7,793 bases of DNA from RGIG7213 sp045636245 (lineage in GTDB: Bacteria > Bacillota > Clostridia > Oscillospirales > CAG-272). The notes beneath the pieces were generated by a model that was not told the origin of the DNA, searched no databases, and saw only the letters and a list, made by a program, of their open reading frames with translations. The position numbers and the translations under genes were made by a program. Shown piece after piece: positions 1 through 4,764 of the stretch (the first letter of the stretch is position 1; the number at the start of each line of letters is the position of its first letter). The DNA lies in NCBI GenBank assembly GCA_045636245.1, contig JAZTXA010000067.1, positions 1 to 7,793 on the forward strand, in the 5' to 3' direction.

Positions 1-399
1 CTCCTTGGCTCACAGAACGACATGGCTACGATCCGACTTCCTGTTGGTCCCGCGCTCGGTCAGCACGGTGTTAACATCGCAGCATTTACAAAAGAATTCA
101 ACGAAAGAACAAAGAACGATATCGGTCTTATTATTCCCGTAGTTATCACAATCTACGCTGACAGATCGTTCTCATTCATAACAAAGACTCCCCCCGCAGC
201 AGTTCTTATAAAGAAGGCTGCAGGTATCGAATCAGGTTCCGCTGTACCTAACAAGACAAAGGTTGCAAAGATCACAAAGGAACAGGTTCAGAAGATCGCC
301 GAAACAAAGAAGCCCGACCTTACTTCCGGCTCGCTTGAAGCAGCTATGAGTATGATCGCAGGTACTGCACGCAGTATGGGCATCACGGTAGAGGACTAA
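1..399 (+). CDS. rplK: 50S ribosomal protein L11, 5'-partial
   Basis: Ribosomal protein L11 binds 23S rRNA at the GTPase-associated centre, where it supports elongation-factor and release-factor function. The frame is open from base 1 to the TAA at 397-399 (132 codons visible); the family is about 141 residues, so the true start lies upstream. Recognisable parts are PVGPALGQHGVN near the N-terminus, the TKTPPAAVLIKKAAG segment, and the C-terminal rRNA-binding region with KKPDL and GTARSMGI. The ATG at 22 is in frame but is not a credible start, because in L11 this point lies inside the N-terminal domain. Oddity: before PVGPALG the family has GKATPAP, while the window reads DMATIRL, so the first ~45 bases look corrupted or divergent. 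Fifteen bases separate the gene from rplA, its usual operon partner. Identity is certain; the 5' end is not. Confidence 0.95.
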   Translation, partial: LLGSQNDMATIRLPVGPALGQHGVNIAAFTKEFNERTKNDIGLIIPVVITIYADRSFSFITKTPPAAVLIKKAAGIESGSAVPNKTKVAKITKEQVQKIAETKKPDLTSGSLEAAMSMIAGTARSMGITVED

Positions 400-414
400 G
401 GGAGGTAGACGAAA

Positions 415-1107
415 ATGTTTAAAGGTAAGAAATATACAGACAGCACAAAGCTTATCGACAAGGCTAAGTTTTACGATGCTGAAGAAGCGCTTTCACTCGT
501 TTGCCAGACAGCAAAGGCAAAGTTCGACGAAACAATTGAGCTTCATGTTCGTCTCGGCGTTGACAGCCGTCACGCAGACCAGCAGGTAAGAGGCGCTGTT
601 GTCCTCCCCAACGGTACAGGTAAGACTGTACGCACACTCGTTTTCGCAAGAGGCGACAAGGCAGAAGCTGCTAAGGCAGCAGGCGCAGATTTCGTAGGCG
701 CTGAAGATATGGTTGCAAAGATAACACAGGAAAACTGGTTTGATTTCGACGTTGTTATCGCATCCCCCGACATGATGGGCGTTATCGGCCGTCTCGGTAA
801 GGTTCTCGGTCCTAAGGGACTTATGCCTAACCCCAAGGCAGGTACTGTTACACCCGACGTTGCTAAGGCTGTTACAGAAGCTAAGGCAGGTAAGATCGAG
901 TACAGACTTGACAAGACAAACATCATCCACTGCCCCATCGGTAAGGCTTCCTTCGGTGCTGAAAAGCTCACAGAGAACTTTGACACACTTATGGGTGCTA
1001 TCGTTAAGGCAAAGCCCGCAGCTGCTAAGGGTCAGTATCTTAAGAGCGTTTGCATCGCTTCCACAATGGGCCCCGGTATCAAGATTAACACATCTAAGCT
1101 TGGTTAA
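415..1107 (+). CDS. rplA: 50S ribosomal protein L1
   Basis: L1 is the large-subunit protein of the mobile L1 stalk, involved in release of deacylated tRNA from the E site. In many bacteria it also represses its own operon by binding the mRNA leader. The product is 230 residues, the normal length for bacterial L1. Visible family features are FDETIELHVRLGVD near residues 37-50, NGTGKTVRTLVFA at 66-78, and the L1 signature with GPKGLMPNPKAGT at 132-144. The start is supported by a strong GGGAGGT ribosome binding site at 400-406, 8 bases before ATG. Codon choice is strongly biased (AAG for Lys, GGT/GGC for Gly), as expected of a highly expressed gene and unlike the genes downstream. The gene ends at a hairpin terminator, and rplJ/rplL do not follow in this window. 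Any L1 autoregulatory site would be upstream of rplK, outside the window. Confidence 0.98.
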   Translation: MFKGKKYTDSTKLIDKAKFYDAEEALSLVCQTAKAKFDETIELHVRLGVDSRHADQQVRGAVVLPNGTGKTVRTLVFARGDKAEAAKAAGADFVGAEDMVAKITQENWFDFDVVIASPDMMGVIGRLGKVLGPKGLMPNPKAGTVTPDVAKAVTEAKAGKIEYRLDKTNIIHCPIGKASFGAEKLTENFDTLMGAIVKAKPAAAKGQYLKSVCIASTMGPGIKINTSKLG

Positions 1108-1118
1108 TTAAATAATTG

Positions 1119-1162
1119 AAAATTCAGGGGTGTCATGCTTTATGGCGCCCCGAATTTTATTT
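1119..1162 (+). terminator. Intrinsic terminator of the rplK-rplA operon
   Basis: The left arm AAAATTC-A-GGGGTGTCA (1119-1135) pairs with TGGCGCCCCGAATTTT (1143-1158). This gives a 16-bp stem with one bulged A at 1126, two G-U pairs and a 7-base loop. The 3' arm runs into a T-rich tail (TTTTATTT). It starts 11 bases after the rplA stop. The A-rich 5' arm means it may also act on the opposite strand. Confidence 0.88.
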
Positions 1163-1187
1163 AAAAGGAAAATATAAGGTAATTGAC

Positions 1188-2132
1188 ATGAAAAAATTAT
1201 TATCATTTGTTTTGATTATATGTATTGCGCTTTCATTTGCGGCTTGCTCGGATGAAAAGCCTTCCGCAACAAGCGGTGTAAGCGAATCGGATACTGTTTT
1301 GGAAAATGACACAAATCCTCCTTCGGAAACCGACGCACAAACCGATGCGGAAGCTGTCACAAATGCCGAAACGGAAGCTGACGGCACGGATGCCGAAACA
1401 AAGCTTGAAACGGAAGCCGAATCCGAAACGGAAGCACCCGAAGCTGAAACAGACGCCGAAACGGAAGCGCCCAAGCCCGAAACAGACGCCGAAACGGAAG
1501 CGCCCAAACCCGAAACAGAAGCGCCCAAGCCCGAAACAGATGCCGAAACAGACGAGCCCAAGCCCGAAAACAGCATTGTGGGCAGATGGAAAACATCGCT
1601 TGATATGTCAAGTTCGTTGAACGATTTATTCGCGGGCGAGGATTTAGGCATTGAAATGCCCGAAATAACAGGCTTCATTTTTGATATGATATTTGAATTT
1701 AATGAGGACGGCACGTACAAAAATCTGATTACAGAGGATAGTGCAAAGAAAGCTTTGGAAAATATCAGACCTTCGCTTACAGAGGCAATTGCAACACTTT
1801 ATGAAACGCTTGCGGCTCAGTTTGGAATGACGCTTGAAGATTTCCTTGCCGTCGCTGAAATAGGAAGTGTTGACGAAATTGTCGATCAGCTGTATGCCGA
1901 CGAATCTTTTACAAGTATAGCGGAAGGCACTGAATCGTCCGGTAAATACATGGTGGAAGGAAATAAATTCTACACAACGGAAGATTTGAATGGCGAATTT
2001 GACAAGACGGAATACACCGTTTTCACCGTTGAAAATGACAAGCTTATAATTACGGAAATACAGGATAAATCAGACGAAGGCGAAGAATTGTCCTTCAAAG
2101 ATTATCTTCCCATGGTATTTACAAAACTGTAA
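1188..2132 (+). CDS. Predicted lipoprotein with Thr/Glu/Ala/Pro repeat stalk
   Basis: No specific function is recognised. The 314-residue product begins MKKLLSFVLIICIALSFAAC: a Lys-rich start, a hydrophobic stretch and a lipobox with Cys20, so export and lipid anchoring on the outer face of the membrane are predicted. Residues ~32-127 are a low-complexity acidic linker of ET/DA/EA/KP units, including near-identical 11-residue repeats (ETDAETEAPKP) at 87-126, probably an extended stalk through the cell wall. Residues ~129-314 form a folded domain opening IVGRWK, with FEFNEDGTY, a helical middle, then GKYMVEGNKFYTT and YTVFTVENDKLIITEI. This layout resembles small lipocalin-like lipoprotein domains common in Clostridia; that is inference from pattern only. 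The ATG at 1188 was chosen because it gives a clean signal peptide and follows AAGGT at 1176-1180; an in-frame TTG at 1116 would put the terminator stem inside the gene. It stands alone between two terminators; no promoter was identified. Confidence 0.85.
   Translation: MKKLLSFVLIICIALSFAACSDEKPSATSGVSESDTVLENDTNPPSETDAQTDAEAVTNAETEADGTDAETKLETEAESETEAPEAETDAETEAPKPETDAETEAPKPETEAPKPETDAETDEPKPENSIVGRWKTSLDMSSSLNDLFAGEDLGIEMPEITGFIFDMIFEFNEDGTYKNLITEDSAKKALENIRPSLTEAIATLYETLAAQFGMTLEDFLAVAEIGSVDEIVDQLYADESFTSIAEGTESSGKYMVEGNKFYTTEDLNGEFDKTEYTVFTVENDKLIITEIQDKSDEGEELSFKDYLPMVFTKL
1446..1565 (+). repeat. In-frame 33-bp tandem repeats in lipoprotein stalk
   Basis: The 33-base unit encodes ETDAETEAPKP. 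Copies lie at 1446-1478, 1479-1511 (one base different from the first), a shortened 21-base copy at 1512-1532 (ETEAPKP), and a diverged copy at 1533-1565 (ETDAETDEPKP). All units are multiples of 3, so gain or loss of copies keeps the frame. The array encodes residues 87-126. The near identity of copies 1 and 2 points to recent duplication by slippage or recombination. Confidence 0.9.
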
Positions 2133-2222
2133 AAGTAAAATCCCACAGAAATTTTAACAATGGCAAATAAGGAATTGTTTCACGGTGTCAGCAGCTTGTG
2201 AACACTGTATGCAACCTTAACA

Positions 2223-2262
2223 AAAAAATCAAGGTCTTCGAAGTGAATGACCTTGATTTTTT
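2223..2262 (+). terminator. Intrinsic terminator after the lipoprotein gene
   Basis: AAAAAATCAAGGTC (2223-2236) pairs perfectly with GACCTTGATTTTTT (2249-2262), a 14-bp stem with a 12-base loop. The T-run of the 3' arm serves as the U-tract, and the matching A-run on the 5' arm would let it work in both directions. It lies ~90 bases after the lipoprotein stop; the stretch between (2133-2222) holds no gene I can support. Confidence 0.88.
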
Positions 2263-2264
2263 AT

Positions 2265-2279
2265 TATATATCGAAAACC
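2265..2279 (+). repeat. 15-bp direct repeat, left copy
   Basis: TATATATCGAAAACC is identical to 2601-2615, 336 bp downstream. It follows the terminator T-run directly and is followed by a 6-bp-stem hairpin (2280-2294). With the right copy it brackets the hairpin-rich segment. It could be a target duplication or an end motif of a repeat element. Confidence 0.75.
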
Positions 2280-2339
2280 ACCTGCTAAGCAGGTAGTTCC
2301 AAAGAGGCTTTTGCCGCCCGACAATCCGCCGCAGCGGTA

Positions 2340-2468
2340 GGCTCCCCTGTGTAAGGGGAGCTGTCGGATGCGACTGAGGGGTTGTTTGAGAGTGTTTTTA
2401 CAATCCCTCCGTCACGTCGAGTTGCACGCAACTCGTAGCCGTGCCACCTCCCTTTACACAAGGGAGGC
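2340..2468. repeat. Imperfect inverted-repeat (MITE/REP-like) element
   Basis: The left arm GGCTCCCCTGTGTAAGGGG begins at 2340. The reverse complement of the right end, read back from 2468, is GCCTCCCTTGTGTAAAGGG, so the ends are imperfect inverted copies. Inner parts also match: GACTGAGGGGTTGT (2372-2385) against the complement of ACAATCCCTCCGTCA (2400-2414). Each arm holds its own small hairpin (CTCCCC..GGGGAG and CTCCCTT..AAGGGAG), and CGAGTTGC-AC-GCAACTCG (2418-2435) forms an 8-bp stem. From memory, sequences of this type (CCTCCCTTTACACAAGGGAGG next to CCGTCACG..CGTGCC) are abundant between genes of gut Clostridia and often give false ORFs with PLCKGRWHG-like peptides. No transposase is present. 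Confidence 0.75.
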
Positions 2469-2527
2469 TGAAAATAGCAGCCGCATCTGTGGCGGTAGGG
2501 CGAGTTTGCAAGTGTCAAATGTTTCGG

Positions 2528-2593
2528 TGGGCTTTCAGCCCAGCCGGTAATACGCCCTTATAGGGCAGAGCAAGCCACCGGATTCGCCGGTGG
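2528..2593. repeat. Cluster of three short hairpins
   Basis: Three palindromes follow each other: TGGGCT-TTC-AGCCCA (2528-2542), GCCCT-TAT-AGGGC (2554-2566) and CCACCGG-ATTCG-CCGGTGG (2575-2593). None has a T-run after it, so they are not intrinsic terminators. The last one is followed by the right 15-bp direct repeat, mirroring the hairpin that sits just inside the left direct repeat. The cluster is probably the 3' part of the same composite repeat as 2340-2468. Confidence 0.65.
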
Positions 2594-2600
2594 TTATGAC

Positions 2601-2615
2601 TATATATCGAAAACC
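2601..2615 (+). repeat. 15-bp direct repeat, right copy
   Basis: TATATATCGAAAACC is identical to 2265-2279. Just beyond it, CAAAAGAGCCTCT (2627-2639) is a near inverted match to AGAGGCTTTTG (2303-2313) just inside the left copy, one base being missing. The repeat boundaries are therefore complex rather than a simple insertion. Confidence 0.7.
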
Positions 2616-2656
2616 GTGCCATGCTTCAAAAGAGCCTCTCACCGAATGAAACAAAT

Positions 2657-2778
2657 AAAAACGGCATTTTCCCCGTTAAATTCACAGGGGTCATTTACGA
2701 ATGACCCGTATGAAATGAAAGAAAATGGGTTTTAAACGGGCGTGTGCAGTTCGCCTGCGAACTGCTTGAATCTTGCCC
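2657..2778 (+). repeat. Composite palindromic repeat A-B, copy 1
   Basis: It begins with AAAAACGG (2657) and a CCCC block. Module A is an 8-bp hairpin GGGTCATT-TACG-AATGACCC (2688-2707) followed by the constant tail GTATGAAATGAA (2708-2719). Module B is AAACGGGCG to TCTTGCCC (2734-2778) and contains the hairpin GCAGTTCG-CCTG-CGAACTGC (2746-2765). Module B matches 4411-4455 at 44 of 45 bases. A spacer similar in both places (GAAAATGGGTTTT here, GGAAATGGATTTG there) joins A and B, so A-B is one colinear unit. No coding role is seen and no T-run follows the hairpins. Confidence 0.85.
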
Positions 2779-2842
2779 CTGATATGTTTTAACATCTAAA
2801 ATTTTACATTATATATTTACGAAGGAAATATGCAATTCCAAT

Positions 2843-2863
2843 TCAGTTGACAAAGTCAACTGA
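2843..2863. repeat. Isolated perfect 9-bp hairpin upstream of spoIIIAA
   Basis: TCAGTTGAC-AAA-GTCAACTGA is a perfect palindrome with a 3-base loop, about 140 bases before spoIIIAA. It is not followed by a T-run, so it is unlikely to be a terminator. It may be an operator for a dimeric regulator, or the remnant of another intergenic repeat; it occurs only once in the window. Confidence 0.5.
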
Positions 2864-2945
2864 GGTGGGCAGGCAGCGTCACACGGAATACAAAAAGATA
2901 AATGTAAACTTTTAGACGGTACATTACACTACTTTTTGTGTCTTG

Positions 2946-2974
2946 TTATATTATCTGAAAAAATTGAATATATT
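2946..2974 (+). promoter_or_regulatory. Possible sigma-E-like promoter of spoIIIA
   Basis: TTATATT (2946-2952) resembles the sigma-E -35 pattern KMATATT with one mismatch. AATATATT (2967-2974) matches five of the seven fixed positions of the -10 pattern CATACANT, with a 14-base spacer. Transcription would begin near 2981, close before the GGAG ribosome binding site at 2995-2998. In Bacillus the operon is driven by sigma-E in the mother cell, so a promoter of this type is expected here. The region is AT-rich and such matches arise by chance; an alternative -10-like CATTACACT lies at 2922-2930. Confidence 0.25.
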
Positions 2975-3004
2975 AAAATGTACATCTTACCGTCGGAGAT
3001 ATTT

Positions 3005-3889
3005 ATGGTCACGATCAATTCTCAAATATGCCCCTTGTACGGTACAATGCCGTATTTACCCGATATATTTGCATCTTCTTTGCAGCTTTTCTGCCTTAAA
3101 AACAGAAGCCTTGCGGACAGAGTCACGGAGGTGCGCCTGCGGTGCGGAGGTGCTTTTTCCCTTTCTTGCGGAAACGAAAACATTTACACAGACATAAACG
3201 GAAATGTTACAAAAAAGCCCGTCATATGCACCGAGGATGACATACGCATATGTGTTTCACGCCTTTGCGAAAACTCATACCACACGCATGAGGAGGAAAT
3301 AAAAAACGGGTATATCAGCATGAAAAACGGTTTCCGTGCGGGAATTGCACCGAAAAGTGCACATACACGATCCGTTTTCGGTATAAATTCCGTTAATATC
3401 AGGATCCCGCGTGAGGTTTCGGGCTGTTCGGATGAGCTGACAAAGATAACAGGGACACGCTCCGTTTTAATATATTCACCTCCGGGGGTGGGTAAAACAA
3501 CGGTTTTGAAGGATCTGATACGGTATATCTGCAAAATGAACCTGCGGTGCGCAGTTATCGACAGCAGAGGGGAGCTGAATGTGCAAAATGCCCCCCTTGC
3601 AGACTATATCACGGGCATGCCGAAGTCCCGCGGGATAGAAATTGCCGCACGCACGCTTTGTCCGCAGTTTACCGTGTGCGACGAGATCGGCGCGGATGAA
3701 GCCGATGGAATAATCGAGGTGTCGAATACGGGTGTGCCGTTTGCCGCCACGTGCCACGGCGGCTCGTTTGACGAAATAATGTGCCGACCGTTTGTAAAAC
3801 GGCTGTACGATGCGGGCGTTTTTGACTTTTGCGCGCGCCTTTACAGGGTTGGCACCGATACCTCGTTTGATATACAAAAATGCAGATAA
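3005..3889 (+). CDS. spoIIIAA: Stage III sporulation protein AA, secretion-type ATPase
   Basis: SpoIIIAA is the cytoplasmic mother-cell ATPase of the SpoIIIA-SpoIIQ channel complex, related to PilT/VirB11-type secretion ATPases. The 294-residue product (about 307 in B. subtilis) has an N-terminal region with VTEVRLRCGGAFSL at 40-53, then a P-loop SPPGVGKTT at 158-166 with Lys164. An acidic strand VIDSRGEL (184-191) and a second motif VCDEIGADEADGII (224-237) with Asp226/Glu227 follow, then GVPFAATCHGG (243-253). ATG 3005 was chosen because GGAG at 2995-2998 lies 6 bases upstream; ATG at 2978 and 2936 have no ribosome binding site. It overlaps spoIIIAB by 10 bases, suggesting coupled translation. 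It is unusually Cys-rich: 16 Cys in 294 residues. Identity is firm from motifs plus the operon order. Confidence 0.95.
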   Translation: MVTINSQICPLYGTMPYLPDIFASSLQLFCLKNRSLADRVTEVRLRCGGAFSLSCGNENIYTDINGNVTKKPVICTEDDIRICVSRLCENSYHTHEEEIKNGYISMKNGFRAGIAPKSAHTRSVFGINSVNIRIPREVSGCSDELTKITGTRSVLIYSPPGVGKTTVLKDLIRYICKMNLRCAVIDSRGELNVQNAPLADYITGMPKSRGIEIAARTLCPQFTVCDEIGADEADGIIEVSNTGVPFAATCHGGSFDEIMCRPFVKRLYDAGVFDFCARLYRVGTDTSFDIQKCR

Positions 3890-4350
3890 CGGGCGCGTTT
3901 ACAGTATGCATCTGCTGTATTTTGCTCGGAATGCTGCTGTGTAAAGAAGAAAAAAGGCGCATAAGATCACTTGATGAAATACTTTTTTTGATGCGGTATA
4001 TACGCGATGAAATATGGATACGGCGCACACCGACAGAGGTGATATTTTCAAAGCTTTCCTCGGGGCACTTGCCGGAGCGGGGATTTTATGAAATCCTCAA
4101 CAAAGAAAAGGACCTTTACAAAGCGGCGCTTGCGTGCGGTATAAAGGGCGAGGAGCTTGCATTTATAAAGGAATTTTCCGAAAAAATAGGCAAAACAGAT
4201 GCCGAAAACCAGCGCGGGGAATTTGATTACATAATCGCAAAAACGGAACAATACGTAAACACCCTGCGTAAAGAGCTTCCGAAAAAGCAAAAATTAAACG
4301 TCACCCTCCCTGTGTTCTTCGGACTTTTATTTGTCATTATATTTATATAA
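3880..4350 (+). CDS. spoIIIAB: Stage III sporulation protein AB
   Basis: SpoIIIAB is a membrane component of the SpoIIIA complex whose soluble part resembles type II secretion GspF-like proteins; it is thought to work with the SpoIIIAA ATPase. The 156-residue product (about 171 in B. subtilis) has an N-terminal membrane segment at ~4-21, a long charged helical region, and a C-terminal hydrophobic segment at ~142-156 (LPVFFGLLFVIIFI). Family-like positions are the ELxxLLR-type helix near 31-45 (here LDEILFLMRYIRDEI), the TP at 50-51, and KIGKTDAENQ (102-111). The ATG lies within the end of spoIIIAA with no clear Shine-Dalgarno, consistent with translational coupling. Unlike most spoIIIA operons, 219 bases of repeat sequence follow before spoIIIAC. 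Confidence 0.92.
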   Translation: MQITGAFTVCICCILLGMLLCKEEKRRIRSLDEILFLMRYIRDEIWIRRTPTEVIFSKLSSGHLPERGFYEILNKEKDLYKAALACGIKGEELAFIKEFSEKIGKTDAENQRGEFDYIIAKTEQYVNTLRKELPKKQKLNVTLPVFFGLLFVIIFI

Positions 4351-4364
4351 TCGATTATTTTTTT

Positions 4365-4550
4365 GTAGGGGTCGGCACCGCGTTGAATATAATGAACGGA
4401 AATGGATTTGAAACGGGCGAGTGCAGTTCGCCTGCGAACTGCTTGAATCTTGCCCATACGGGGTATATCGAATCAAATTAACAAAAACGGAAATTGCCCC
4501 TTTTAAAGAAACGTTGTAGGGGAGGATATTATCCTCCCGTATGAAATGAA
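4365..4550 (+). repeat. A-B-A palindromic repeat array inside the spoIIIA operon
   Basis: The spoIIIAB-spoIIIAC gap carries the repeat family seen at 2657-2778. A damaged module A (GTAGGGGTCGGCACCG at 4365-4380, right stem arm not recognisable) is joined through GGAAATGGATTTG to an intact module B at 4411-4455. Module B holds the hairpin GCAGTTCG-CCTG-CGAACTGC at 4423-4442. A second unit then starts with AAAAACGG (4483) and has an intact module A: GGGAGGAT-ATT-ATCCTCCC (4520-4538) and the constant tail GTATGAAATGAA (4539-4550). The A stem sequence differs from copy 1 but stays fully paired. The array ends 6 bases before the spoIIIAC ribosome binding site. The T-run at 4357-4364 precedes the hairpins, so no standard terminator is formed. 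Confidence 0.85.
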
Positions 4551-4569
4551 GAAGATAAAGGCGAAAAAT

Positions 4570-4764
4570 ATGGACATAAATCTTATTATAAAGGTCTCCG
4601 GTGTGGGTATACTTGTATCGGCTGTATACCAGATACTGTCAAAAAGCGGCAGGGATGAACAGGCGATGCTCGTTTCCCTGACGGGAATTATCATCGTCAT
4701 GTTGATGATAGTCAATCAGTTTTCATCACTTTTAAGCACGGTCAAGAGTATTTTCGGATTATGA
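4570..4764 (+). CDS. spoIIIAC: Stage III sporulation protein AC
   Basis: SpoIIIAC is a small integral membrane subunit of the SpoIIIA complex, related in fold to SpoIIIAD. The 64-residue product (68 in B. subtilis) has two hydrophobic segments (~4-22 and ~33-50) either side of the conserved GRDEQA motif at 27-32. ATG 4570 was chosen over ATG 4546: AAAGG at 4557-4561 sits 8 bases before it, and the reading MDINLIIKVSGVGI aligns with the usual N-terminus. The eight extra residues from 4546 (MKKIKAKN) would come partly from the repeat tail. The stop codon overlaps the spoIIIAD start as ATGA. Confidence 0.94.
   Translation: MDINLIIKVSGVGILVSAVYQILSKSGRDEQAMLVSLTGIIIVMLMIVNQFSSLLSTVKSIFGL

Larger units (their letters stand above)
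2263..3004. other. Long non-coding region made of palindromic repeats
   Basis: About 740 bases lie between the lipoprotein terminator and spoIIIAA without a believable gene. From left to right they hold a 15-bp direct repeat (2265-2279), a small hairpin (ACCTGC-TAA-GCAGGT, 2280-2294), an inverted-repeat element (2340-2468), a cluster of three hairpins (2528-2593), the second direct repeat (2601-2615), a composite repeat called A-B here (2657-2778), an AT-rich stretch, an isolated hairpin (2843-2863) and the putative spoIIIAA promoter region. The short reading frames here are built from the palindromes and have no good ribosome binding site. The structure suggests accumulated non-autonomous repeats rather than a decayed gene. 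Confidence 0.75.

Noticed and set aside
570..986. Minus-strand frames of 138-145 residues within rplA
   Set aside because: They are antisense to a fully conserved ribosomal protein gene and have no ribosome binding sites.
1306..1620. 104-residue plus-strand frame rich in Lys/Arg/Pro
   Set aside because: A +1 shadow of the same 33-bp repeat array; no start signal, and the sense frame has a signal peptide and a folded domain.
1157..1720. 187-residue minus-strand frame rich in Ser/Ala/Val (SVSASVSGLGAS repeats)
   Set aside because: It is the antisense shadow of the repetitive stalk of the lipoprotein gene; the repeats keep all frames open.
2169..2212. Imperfect stem ACGGTGT..ACACTGT in the lipoprotein 3' region
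   Set aside because: Only about 7 bp with a G-U pair and a loop of more than 10 bases; no T-run, and the real terminator lies just downstream at 2223-2262.
2285..2550. Two overlapping reading frames on opposite strands, 77 residues (minus) and 60 residues (plus)
   Set aside because: Both lie across the inverted-repeat element; peptides such as PLCKGRWHG come from the palindromes, and neither has a ribosome binding site or family character.
2280..2778. CRISPR array
   Set aside because: Repeats are palindromic modules of different sequence without regular spacing or unique spacers, and no cas gene is present.
4357..4442. Terminator between spoIIIAB and spoIIIAC
   Set aside because: The T-run (4357-4364) comes before the hairpins, and neither the B hairpin (4423-4442) nor the A hairpin (4520-4538) is followed by one. 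ATAATCGATTAT before the T-run is palindromic but has no loop and is too weak.
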